A stretch of DNA of 15,571 nt from Promethearchaeia archaeon (GTDB taxonomy: Archaea; Asgardarchaeota; Lokiarchaeia; Sigyniarchaeales; SOKP01), in NCBI GenBank assembly GCA_029856375.1, contig JAHQWX010000008.1, forward strand, positions 1 to 15,571, in the 5' to 3' direction. The notes under the pieces were generated by a model, which had not been told where the DNA came from, searched no databases, and worked only from the letters and a program-made list of their open reading frames with translations. The position numbers were made by a program, and so were the translations under genes. Shown here piece after piece: positions 1 to 6,053 of this stretch (position 1 is its first letter; every line of letters begins with the position of its first letter).

Positions 1-123
1 TTATTATAAGCACAACCATATGTTCTAATATGAAATTTATCTCTTATCAATAACTTCACGGACCAATATCTTATCGAATAAATTAATATTAATTTTCTAA
101 AGAAATTTTTTTAAAGTTAAAAA

Positions 124-217
124 TGCTTCTGGGGGGATTTGAACCCCCGTCAGGAGGGTGAGAGCCTCCGATGCTTAGTCATTTTTTTTAATTTTGACCG
201 GGCTACACTACAGAAGC
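124..217 (-). tRNA. tRNA-Glu (anticodon CUC) with D-loop insertion
   Basis: The minus strand folds into a full cloverleaf. The acceptor stem GCTTCTG/CAGAAGC is a perfect 7 bp with discriminator A at 124. The T arm is GGGGG-TTCAAAT-CCCCC and the anticodon arm is GGAGG-CTCTCAC-CCTCC, so the anticodon is CUC (Glu, codon GAG). The D arm starts GTGTAGCCCGG as in archaeal tRNA-Glu, but about 18-19 extra A-rich bases lie between GGTC and AAGCAT (about 177-195). The gene is therefore 94 nt instead of about 75. The ends of the insert pair (GGTCA with TGACT), so it forms its own hairpin. It is either an intron at a non-canonical D-loop site or an expanded D loop. CCA is not encoded, and five T residues follow directly and could terminate transcription. 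Identity is very sure; the nature of the insertion is inferred. Confidence 0.95.
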
Positions 218-611
218 TGAATTGATTTATTTTATTATGCTATCTTTCTTTAAAATATTAAAGTATTAGATTTAATTTTTTCTATTTTGTTATCTTCACA
301 CTCGATTTCTTTAACCTTTGAATGAAATTAACTTCAATTCATATTATGCATTTCAATTAATTATAATTCTTCTCCCTAATAATATTAAAATATTTAATTA
401 ACTATAAGATTATTTAAAAAAAATTTTAAATTTGGATCTAGATCCTTTTTGAATTTATTAGATAACAAAATTAATTACCTTTAGTTTTGATTAGTTCTCA
501 GATAACATCAAACATATCTGCTAAAAAGAAAAAAAAATCACAATTTGGATTATTTATATTTGAAGTATTTGCCAAAGTTAAGTAGAAGGAACACTAGAAA
601 CAGGTGGTTGT
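218..611. other. Gene-free A+T-rich spacer with a 12-bp palindrome
   Basis: This 394-base stretch separates the tRNA promoter from the stop codon of the zinc-ribbon gene. I see no coding-like frame. The only ordered element is the perfect palindrome GGATCTAGATCC at 434-445, followed by five T residues. It could be a protein-binding site. As a hairpin it gives only 4 bp, so a terminator role is weak. No complete C/D or H/ACA RNA is visible here. Confidence 0.5.
225..245 (-). promoter_or_regulatory. Probable promoter of tRNA-Glu
   Basis: Reading the minus strand toward the tRNA, an A/T-only TATA-like stretch (CATAATAAAATAAAT) lies about 25 bases before the first tRNA base at 217. This is the usual distance between an archaeal TATA box and the start site. 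It is a positional call only. Confidence 0.4.
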
Positions 612-1172
612 TTATTCGTTATTTTCGCTTTCCTTCAAAAACGCTATTGTTTTAAGAATTTCGTCTTCTTCTAAGTTTTGGGCCCAATTTTTTAAATTCC
701 TAATAAATTTTCCTTTAAGAAAAGAGTTATTAATTGAATTTTTTTCTTTAGGGATTATCATCTTATTTAACTTTTCAATCGAGTGTAAGAAATTTAAAAT
801 AGTTATCGAATAGGATTTCAAATTTTTAATTTGTTCTTCGTTTTCGATCTTACGCATAATCCATTTAATTTTGTCGATTAAAATATTTTCTAATCTATTA
901 TAAATTTCATTAAGACTGATTTTTTTAATCGAGTCACTGGAGCTCGACTTAATTGTGGATGCTTTTGCACCATTCGTTGAAATTTCTTCACCTTCTTTGA
1001 CAACAACAACTTTTTTATTACATACAGGACAAAAAACATCATCTGTTTTATATTTAAATAAAGGAGAATTACAAGCTGGGCATGCCAAATTTAACATAGT
1101 TGCCCCTTTCCTCAATAATTCTGCCATTTTCTTGTAATCTTCGTCCTCGAGCATATTTTCGAGAATCTCCAT
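612..1172 (-). CDS. UPF0148 / p27 autoantigen-type zinc-ribbon protein
   Basis: The 186-residue protein has an N-terminal helix (EDEDYKKMAELLRKGATML) leading into a zinc ribbon, with C31-x2-C34 (CPAC) and C48-x2-C51 (CPVC). This is the layout of the Sjogren/scleroderma autoantigen p27 family, known in archaea as UPF0148. The 'AELLRKGATML..ACPxC' signature is typical of that family. The archaeal proteins have no firmly established biochemical role. This copy is longer than most members: after a Ser/Lys linker (about 60-85) it has a charged helical tail of about 100 residues (NEIYNRLENILIDKIK...), possibly for protein contacts. It lies 15 bases after eS17 on the same strand, so the two are probably co-transcribed. 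The ATG at 1172 lacks a clear Shine-Dalgarno site, as do most starts here. Family is confident, function open. Confidence 0.85.
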   Translation of the reverse strand: MEILENMLEDEDYKKMAELLRKGATMLNLACPACNSPLFKYKTDDVFCPVCNKKVVVVKEGEEISTNGAKASTIKSSSSDSIKKISLNEIYNRLENILIDKIKWIMRKIENEEQIKNLKSYSITILNFLHSIEKLNKMIIPKEKNSINNSFLKGKFIRNLKNWAQNLEEDEILKTIAFLKESENNE

Positions 1173-1187
1173 TTGAATTATTGGGAG

Positions 1188-1391
1188 TTAAATCGACTCA
1201 ATTCTCTCTCTTAATTTGAATAAATTTACGATATAACCTGCAATTCTGTTTCTTAAATGTTTTGAGTCAATTTCCGCGTATTTATTTAACAGCTCTTTAT
1301 TTGTATCAAAATCTGATGTAAAAATGTTGGGATATTTCTCGATCAATTCTTTTGAAATTTTCTTTATTAAAACAGTTCTAATCTTTCCCAT
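1188..1391 (-). CDS. rps17e: Small ribosomal subunit protein eS17
   Basis: This 67-residue protein matches archaeal/eukaryotic eS17 over its whole length. It has the start MGKIRT, the ELIEKYPNIFTSDFDTNKELL segment, and the hallmark SKHLRNRIAGYI near the C terminus. Members of this family bind 16S/18S rRNA in the head of the small subunit and are absent from bacteria, which supports an archaeal source. Archaeal members are typically about 60-70 residues, so the gene is complete. It is the first gene of a probable two-gene unit with the downstream p27-like zinc-ribbon gene. Confidence 0.96.
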   Translation of the reverse strand: MGKIRTVLIKKISKELIEKYPNIFTSDFDTNKELLNKYAEIDSKHLRNRIAGYIVNLFKLRERIESI

Positions 1392-1433
1392 TTCTATGTG
1401 AGTCCTTTAATTTAAATTTTGATTTGATAATTG

Positions 1434-1441
1434 TTTTATAA
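1434..1441 (-). promoter_or_regulatory. TATA box of the eS17 unit
   Basis: On the minus strand TTTATAAA lies about 43-50 bases before the eS17 ATG. That places the expected start site around 1410 and a leader of about 20 bases. It is the best TATA match upstream of the gene. Confidence 0.5.
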
Positions 1442-1467
1442 ATCTTAAATTTTTTGTTTTTACCAAT

Positions 1468-1517
1468 AACAAATAATAAATCAAATCAGATCTGATTTAA
1501 ATAATACATTATTTGTT
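1468..1517. repeat. Nested inverted repeat between rnpB and rps17e
   Basis: A perfect 16-bp palindrome AAATCAGATCTGATTT (1483-1498) sits almost concentrically inside a second inverted repeat with 10-bp arms, AACAAATAAT (1468-1477) and ATTATTTGTT (1508-1517). Overlapping it, AAATAAT/ATTATTT (1499-1505, 1508-1514) forms another arm pair. The block lies just past the 3' end of the RNase P RNA and upstream of the eS17 TATA box. It could act as an operator, a cruciform or the 3' end of the upstream transcript. The symmetry is seen; the function is not known. Confidence 0.6.
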
Positions 1518-1524
1518 GCATTTA

Positions 1525-1848
1525 GATGATAAATGAAGGGCATACCCACCCTTTTGTACTAATTTTTGTCGCCAAAAATTAGTTTCGGATATCAAACTAA
1601 TTCGGCATACCTAAAGTTCAAATCCAAAATATCATCACTTTTATTTTGCCTTTCTCCAAGACTTTTAATCGTTTCAACAATTCCCAATTACATTTTTCTT
1701 TGAATTTTCAAGTCATTAAATTAAATAATAGGGCTGTTCCGTTTCTATATTTTAAGATATTTCTATCTGAATTTAAATCTTGTTTGGATACGAGGGGTGA
1801 AGTTCCTCATTGCGAAGCAACGTTAATCCGAGCTCTTCATTTATCATC
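1525..1848 (-). ncRNA. rnpB: RNase P RNA (candidate)
   Basis: This is a 324-nt structured RNA. Its 5' end (GATGATAAATGAAG, from 1848 downward) is perfectly complementary over 14 bases to its 3' end (ending at 1525), forming a P1-like closing helix. Just inside are a CR-I-like GAGGAAC (1802-1808) and TTCACCC (1795-1801). The latter can pair over 7 bp, including two G-U pairs, with GGGTGGG (1545-1551), which sits in ACAAAAGGGTGGGTATG near the 3' end. That is the long-range P4 arrangement next to a CR-V-like ACAnAA..GGnnTAT. A 10-bp hairpin with a GCGA (GNRA) tetraloop lies at 1559-1582. Archaeal RNase P RNA is normally about 300-400 nt and, with its proteins, removes tRNA 5' leaders. No open reading frame here looks coding. 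I could not run a covariance model, so this rests on ends, P4, CR-I and size. Confidence 0.78.
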
Positions 1849-1872
1849 AAATTTATTTAAGGAATTATTATG

Positions 1873-1880
1873 TTTTAAAC
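1873..1880 (-). promoter_or_regulatory. Probable promoter of RNase P RNA
   Basis: On the minus strand GTTTAAAA lies about 25-30 bases before the predicted RNA 5' end at 1848. The spacing agrees with an archaeal TATA box and independently supports the chosen 5' end. Confidence 0.4.
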
Positions 1881-1952
1881 TTTGATGCTTTTCTTGTTTA
1901 TTTAGATCTCCTTTCAAGTAGAAAAAAGATTCGTTGAATAATGTAAATGAGA

Positions 1953-2282
1953 TTATATAAGACTTTTAATTTCTGTGAAAGTCTCCTCTCTTAATCTCTC
2001 AACATCTTGCAGCTTTATTTCGTCTGCTTGTTTTACGGGAATTTTTAAATTAACTACTGAATTGATTGCTTTAACATCTTCTGCTGAGATGGGGAATTCA
2101 ACCCCTAAACCCTTTACAATTAAATCAACCTTTATTGGGAAGAATTGAATTTTAATACTTCGTACAACTCCCACCTTCCTAGCATAAGAATCAATTACTT
2201 CTAAGCCGATAACATTTCCTGGAACTGCTAATTCGTATAATTCCGATTCAATTGTGGGATTAATGATTTTTTCTATTTTCAT
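1953..2282 (-). CDS. PRC-barrel domain protein
   Basis: This 109-residue soluble protein has a PRC-barrel fold over about residues 16-75. The signature is VPGNVIGLEVIDSYARKVGVVRSIKI, followed by further beta strands (FPIKVDLIVKGLGVEFPISAEDVKAI). PRC-barrels occur in RimM, the photosynthetic reaction-centre H subunit and many small archaeal proteins of unknown role. In archaea they have been discussed as RNA-processing or cell-division factors. Here a short charged tail (KLQDVERLREETFTEIKSLI) follows the barrel. The gene is monocistronic, upstream of the RNase P RNA on the same strand and divergent from orc1. An A/T-only TATA-like run lies about 36-50 bases before its ATG (2318-2330). Domain is sure; cellular job is unknown. 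Confidence 0.85.
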   Translation of the reverse strand: MKIEKIINPTIESELYELAVPGNVIGLEVIDSYARKVGVVRSIKIQFFPIKVDLIVKGLGVEFPISAEDVKAINSVVNLKIPVKQADEIKLQDVERLREETFTEIKSLI

Positions 2283-2562
2283 AAACAGTCATTTTTAGGA
2301 TAAATTGTTACACAAAAAAAATAATATAATATGTGGGTATTTTGAACCCAGTAAAATCTCAACATTCATATATTTTCACTTCGACAGAATTCTGAAATTA
2401 ATACAATAATAGAATAGAAGAAATCAGCAATATCGATTCATCAGATTTTTTCTGGATTTTAATCAATATACTTTGTCGTTATTATCTCTTTTATATAATT
2501 TAATAATAAACCTAAACTCTGTTTATCATTATTAATGTGCTTCTTTTTTTATTATATATTTA
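2283..2562. promoter_or_regulatory. Divergent promoter region of PRC-barrel gene and orc1; possible origin
   Basis: This 280-base A+T-rich intergenic region carries promoters for both flanking genes. On the minus strand there is a TATA-like run at 2318-2330. On the plus strand TTTATATAATT at about 2487-2497 could serve orc1 with a leader of roughly 40 bases. It also contains a 5-bp hairpin TGGGT/ACCCA (2334-2350) and the palindrome CAGAATTCTG (2385-2394). Archaeal replication origins often adjoin orc1/cdc6 genes, so an origin is possible, but I found no convincing repeated origin-recognition box. Confidence 0.4.
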
Positions 2563-3783
2563 GTGAGGTGGGAATATATATCTCAAAACTTTATTGAAGA
2601 TCAAATTAGAAAACCCAATTTATTTCTAGATGAGACTAAGTTGGATATTAATTATGTACCAGAAGAACTACCTCACAGAGATAAAGAGTTAATTGCACTC
2701 TCGCAACTATTTTTAATTCTATTAACACAACCAAATCTAATTTCAAGGAGGGTTCTAATTACCGGGATTATTGGAGTAGGAAAAACAGTAACGGTTAAAT
2801 ATTTCGGTCGAATGATCCTTGAAGCAGCTGAGAAAAGAGAAATTAAAATTAGATATCTACATATTAATTGCAGAAAAGAAAGAACGGGATATAAAGTCTT
2901 AATAAAAATCATGAAATCTTTTGAAAACAATTTCCCAAATCGAGGGCTCTCCCATCAAGACATTATAGATGTACTGTGTGACATGTTAAATCGAAATAAC
3001 CTGCATTTGGTCCTAGTTTTGGATGAGCTTAATTACCTAATTGGGAAAAATGACGATTTAATTTATACATTAACAAGAATTAACGATGAATCATTTAATA
3101 CCGCTCAAAGGTTATCATTAATTGGGATTGTTCGAAATATTTCGTGCCTAAATAATTTAGATGAAAGTACTTTAAGTACCCTCCAAAGAAATATAATTTC
3201 CTTTGAAAAATATGATAAAAAGCAAATTCGTGACATCTTACGCTCTAGAGCAAAAGTGTCCTTAAAACCTAGAGTTTTTAATAGCGCAATTTTAGAAATG
3301 ATTGCGGAAATTGTTCAAAAAAAAGGTGATATGAGAAAATCATTAGAATTGCTCTGGAGCTCAACAAAAATTGCTGAGGCAAAAGAATTAAAAGCCATCA
3401 CTCCGGAATGTGTCAGGTTAGCCAATAACCAGATTATACCGAGTAATTCGTTGGGATTCTTAAAGTCAATAAAAACTCACAAATTAGTCTTAATCGCTTC
3501 AATCTTAAATATTTTAAAAAAACCAGATACCTTTAATACAGATATCTCAACTATTCAAGACGAATACTCGCATTTTTGTGAAAATATTGGCTCTCCTCCT
3601 CGCTCCTATTCTCAAATTATGAATTATCTTCATGAATTACAAAATTATGGAATAATTTCAATAAAAATTAATAGTAGAAACATAAAAGGAAGAAAATCTC
3701 AAATTAGTATTAATGATTATTCAATAAAGGAACTTGAAACCTCATTAATCTCAATTCTAAAAGGACGAGGAATCTACATATGA
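2563..3783 (+). CDS. orc1: Orc1/Cdc6-family AAA+ replication initiator
   Basis: The 406-residue protein opens with the family signature YVPEELPHRDKEL (31-43). It then shows Walker A GIIGVGKT (68-75), Walker B LVLDE with D154/E155, a sensor-1 Asn in LIGIVRN (about 192), and sensor-2 GDMRKSLELL with R258. The last about 110 residues form a winged-helix domain. Orc1/Cdc6 proteins bind origins and help load MCM. The length is normal for the family. The Walker A loop (GIIGVGKT rather than GxPGTGKT) is somewhat divergent, so it may be a paralogue instead of the main initiator. The start is GTG at 2563, the only plausible one ahead of the conserved motif, with no Shine-Dalgarno site upstream. It overlaps the next gene at ATGA. 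Confidence 0.92.
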   Translation: MRWEYISQNFIEDQIRKPNLFLDETKLDINYVPEELPHRDKELIALSQLFLILLTQPNLISRRVLITGIIGVGKTVTVKYFGRMILEAAEKREIKIRYLHINCRKERTGYKVLIKIMKSFENNFPNRGLSHQDIIDVLCDMLNRNNLHLVLVLDELNYLIGKNDDLIYTLTRINDESFNTAQRLSLIGIVRNISCLNNLDESTLSTLQRNIISFEKYDKKQIRDILRSRAKVSLKPRVFNSAILEMIAEIVQKKGDMRKSLELLWSSTKIAEAKELKAITPECVRLANNQIIPSNSLGFLKSIKTHKLVLIASILNILKKPDTFNTDISTIQDEYSHFCENIGSPPRSYSQIMNYLHELQNYGIISIKINSRNIKGRKSQISINDYSIKELETSLISILKGRGIYI

Positions 3784-4070
3784 GAGATAAAGTCGAGAGT
3801 AAATATTCTATTGAAGAACTCTTCTGCTCAAAAGGACGAACTAAAATAATAAAAACATTAGCGTTAAATAAGGAATTAAATATATCAAAAATTATTAAAA
3901 ATACAAATTTGAACCACTCCAATGTAATGAACCATTTAAGATTTTTGATTAAAATAAATTTAATTCAAGAAAAAAATTTTGGACGCATAAAAATCTACAG
4001 ATTCAGAGAAGAAGATTTAAAAGCTCATTGTATTAAGAAAATGATTGAATTAATAGAGGATATAGATTAG
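3780..4070 (+). CDS. Winged-helix DNA-binding regulator (ArsR/MarR-like)
   Basis: This 96-residue protein consists almost entirely of a winged helix-turn-helix. ELFCSKGRTKIIKTLALNKELNISKIIKNTNLNHSNVMNHLRFLIKINLIQEKNFGRIKIYRF gives helix 1, the HTH with recognition helix LNHSNVMNHLRFL, and the beta wing. Such proteins act as small dimeric transcription regulators. Its ATG overlaps the orc1 stop (ATGA), and GAGGA at 3767-3771 lies 8 bases ahead, so translation is probably coupled to orc1. The tight link suggests it acts with, or is regulated together with, the initiator. The regulated genes and any ligand are not visible. No metal-binding cysteine pair of the classical ArsR kind is present. Confidence 0.8.
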   Translation: MRDKVESKYSIEELFCSKGRTKIIKTLALNKELNISKIIKNTNLNHSNVMNHLRFLIKINLIQEKNFGRIKIYRFREEDLKAHCIKKMIELIEDID

Positions 4071-4144
4071 TTGCATAAGTCTTCTAAAATTAGTTTTAAA
4101 AATTGTGTTTGGTTATTATTACTCTATTTATATTAAAAAAAGGA

Positions 4145-4780
4145 ATGTATGGTTTTATTTTCATTTTAATCATATCTATATATTACTCAATTTTGGATTT
4201 TTTTATCAGGAAAATTCCGAATAAAAATTTTATAGTTTTTTTCTCTTTAGGAATATTAAACCTTATTATATCTTCTGTTCTCTCAAATTTTTCGAAATTC
4301 TTTCTTTTAATTCTATTTCTATTGAATTTTTTCACACTGTTTCTCTCCTGCTTAGTATTGTTTTGGATAAGATTTATTGGAGGCGGAGACTCAAAATATA
4401 TTTTTCTTCTCTTCCTCCTTCATTTTGGTTTCTTCTTTGAAATATTAAATTTATTCAATTTCTTTTTTTTTCTCTTTCTCTTTAATTTTCTGTTTTCATT
4501 CTTAAATTACTTAATTAATCAAGTTATACACTCAAATAAATTCGATAAAGTATTTTTAATTCTGAAAATCAATAAAATTTCGATTAAATTCTATTATAAA
4601 TTGTGTTTCCGGATTATTCCATTGAAGTTGTTAATTCACTACGATAAAATTAGGTTTGAGATAAAAAGATTCTTAATTTTCTACGATTTCGATGGAGGTT
4701 ATTGTTTTTATTTAGCACAATATAGATTTCCAGCAATATTTTTGTGCTTTTTAAGTTACATTTCAAATTTGATTTTTTAG
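4145..4780 (+). CDS. Class A24 prepilin peptidase (TadV/FlaK-like)
   Basis: This is a polytopic membrane protein with both catalytic aspartates of the A24 aspartic peptidases. The first is in SILDFFIRKIPN (D18 counted from this ATG), right after the first membrane segment. The second is in the GGGD motif (residue 82), before another membrane helix. These enzymes cut the leader from type IV pilins and archaellins at the inner face of the membrane. The frame is open upstream to a TTG at 4103, which would add 14 residues. I prefer the ATG at 4145 because it puts the first Asp at the usual distance from the N terminus, but the TTG cannot be excluded. A poorly conserved, Lys/Phe-rich C-terminal half follows. 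It is the natural partner of the pilus locus at 7.9-12.3 kb. Phe codon content is very high. Confidence 0.85.
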   Translation: MYGFIFILIISIYYSILDFFIRKIPNKNFIVFFSLGILNLIISSVLSNFSKFFLLILFLLNFFTLFLSCLVLFWIRFIGGGDSKYIFLLFLLHFGFFFEILNLFNFFFFLFLFNFLFSFLNYLINQVIHSNKFDKVFLILKINKISIKFYYKLCFRIIPLKLLIHYDKIRFEIKRFLIFYDFDGGYCFYLAQYRFPAIFLCFLSYISNLIF

Positions 4781-4792
4781 TCTTTTAAATAG
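4781..4792 (+). promoter_or_regulatory. TATA box for the 4813 gene
   Basis: CTTTTAAATAG is centred about 26 bases before the ATG at 4813, which predicts a nearly leaderless transcript. No Shine-Dalgarno site precedes that ATG, in agreement. Confidence 0.4.
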
Positions 4793-4812
4793 ATCTTATT
4801 AGATTAAATAGC

Positions 4813-5121
4813 ATGTCTTTAGAGAAAAAAACTTTAGAAAAAGCCCTTAAATTTATTTCTGACATCGAATTAGATGAATCGGAACAAAAAATCATTTTTA
4901 ATAAGGTTAAAGATAAAATCTCAGCGCTAAGAGACACAGATCTTTTGAGGAAAATTGAAGATCTAAGTTTATTACCAGCAGATCTCTCTTTTAACAAGTT
5001 ATTTAGCTTGATTTTAGAAAAAATAGACATTAATCAGCTAAATAAAATATTGAAAATTTTTCTAAACGATGAGGATCTCATAAATTATTTACAAGATCTT
5101 CTTTTGGAAAAATTAATATAA
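4813..5121 (+). CDS. Hypothetical all-helical protein
   Basis: I do not recognise a family for this 102-residue protein. It is highly charged and leucine-rich (SLEKKTLEKALKFISDIELDESEQK..., ending NYLQDLLLEKLI). It is predicted to be almost wholly helical, without cysteines, a signal peptide or a membrane segment. Regular spacing of hydrophobic residues suggests a small helical bundle or a protein-interaction module. It has its own promoter-like TATA element and stands between the prepilin peptidase and the lipid-kinase-like gene on the same strand. The amino-acid composition and frame look genuinely coding. Function is unknown. Confidence 0.7.
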   Translation: MSLEKKTLEKALKFISDIELDESEQKIIFNKVKDKISALRDTDLLRKIEDLSLLPADLSFNKLFSLILEKIDINQLNKILKIFLNDEDLINYLQDLLLEKLI

Positions 5122-5170
5122 ATACACTGGGTTTTACATACCTTTGAAACTCTTAATTTTTGGTCTCTTC

Positions 5171-5180
5171 TTATAAATAA
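5171..5180 (+). promoter_or_regulatory. TATA box for the 5200 gene (leaderless)
   Basis: TTATAAATAA lies centred about 26 bases before the ATG at 5200, so transcription should begin at or next to the start codon. A leaderless mRNA is expected, which fits the lack of any Shine-Dalgarno sequence. Confidence 0.5.
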
Positions 5181-5199
5181 TAAAAACAAAGATATTTTT

Positions 5200-5952
5200 A
5201 TGTCATGGTTATTAGATATATTTCTCGTTGTTGGCGCTTATATATATGTTATTCTTGTAATTTTAATTCCAAAATACCTTAAAGAAAAAGAAAAAATATC
5301 TGGTTTTACTGCGCGTAAAATAATCCATTTGTTAGCAGGATTATCAATCTTTATTACCCCCTTTTTAGAATTTTATTGGTATGCCGTAATAATCTCGGGA
5401 TCGTTGATGATTTTAGTTTTCTTTAGTTCGAAAGAGAGTAAAATTAAACCACTAAAAGAATTATACGAAGCAATAAGCGAAGAGGCAGAAGAAAAAGTTG
5501 GGTATTTACAAGGCCCCTTTAATTATTGCCTTTCGGTTTTTCTTCTCATGCTCGTCTTTTCGATTATTGCCACTTTTGGTCTTAAATTATTTTATTTTCC
5601 AATAGCGGGAATCTTGATAATGATTGTTTCAGATACTTTAGCGAGCGTTATTGGAAAAAGATATGGAAGAATTAAGATAAAATTAAAATGGACAAATACG
5701 GAAAGAACAATTATCGGTTCACTCACTCTTTTCGCTTCTGCTTTCGCTTTATCTTACCTCTCGTATTGGTTATTTGGATTCGTGCTTATAATGGATCAAG
5801 TAACGATTACTATTGAAGAAGTACTTATTTTTTCGTTATTGACAAGCGTTATCGCGACTATTACAGAATTACTTTCACCAAGTACTTATGACGATTTAAC
5901 AGTGCCAATACTCACTACTATCGTTATATTTATTTTTTCCATATTCATTTAA
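5200..5952 (+). CDS. Dolichol/phytol-kinase-like CTP-dependent lipid kinase (SEC59 family)
   Basis: The 250-residue integral membrane protein has about six to seven hydrophobic segments and the motifs of the SEC59/DGK1/phytol kinase family. These are RKIIHLLAG (39-47), SDTLASVIGKRYG (144-156), ERTIIGSL (168-175) and TELLSPSTYDDLTVPI (222-237). Characterised members transfer phosphate from CTP to polyprenols, phytol or diacylglycerol. In an archaeon a likely substrate is dolichol for N-glycosylation or geranylgeraniol salvage for ether lipids. The substrate cannot be told from sequence. The length is complete. It is transcribed alone from a leaderless promoter. CarS-type CDP-archaeol synthase is less likely, because the SDxxAS...GS and C-terminal DDL.VP motifs are those of the dolichol/phytol kinases. 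Confidence 0.85.
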   Translation: MSWLLDIFLVVGAYIYVILVILIPKYLKEKEKISGFTARKIIHLLAGLSIFITPFLEFYWYAVIISGSLMILVFFSSKESKIKPLKELYEAISEEAEEKVGYLQGPFNYCLSVFLLMLVFSIIATFGLKLFYFPIAGILIMIVSDTLASVIGKRYGRIKIKLKWTNTERTIIGSLTLFASAFALSYLSYWLFGFVLIMDQVTITIEEVLIFSLLTSVIATITELLSPSTYDDLTVPILTTIVIFIFSIFI

Positions 5953-6016
5953 CTTAGTTTAACAACATAAGTTTAAATTAAAAATCAGCCATTTTAAGAT
6001 TAGACTAGTTTGAATT

Positions 6017-6028
6017 TTTATATATATC
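6017..6028 (+). promoter_or_regulatory. TATA box for the 6054 gene
   Basis: TTTATATATATC is centred about 31 bases before the ATG at 6054, giving an expected leader of only a few bases. Confidence 0.45.
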
Positions 6029-6053
6029 AAATAGTAATTCATAAGGGAAATTA

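Noticed and set aside
478..545. A second C/D sRNA on the minus strand (TTTGATGTTATCTGAG)
   Set aside because: The C box is imperfect, there is no C'/D' pair and no terminal stem.
1534..1625. A tRNA-like element, suggested by GTTCAAATCC (1616-1625) and repeated GGCATACC
   Set aside because: No acceptor or anticodon arm can be built on either strand; the segment fits inside the RNase P RNA candidate.
1525..1848. A miniature transposon (MITE) with 14-bp terminal inverted repeats
   Set aside because: There is no target-site duplication, and the interior shows RNase P-like conserved elements, so a P1 helix explains the inverted repeat better.
1646..1885. Plus-strand open frame of 79 codons
   Set aside because: It overlaps the RNase P RNA candidate, and its structured segments (1785-1830) are explained by RNA helices.
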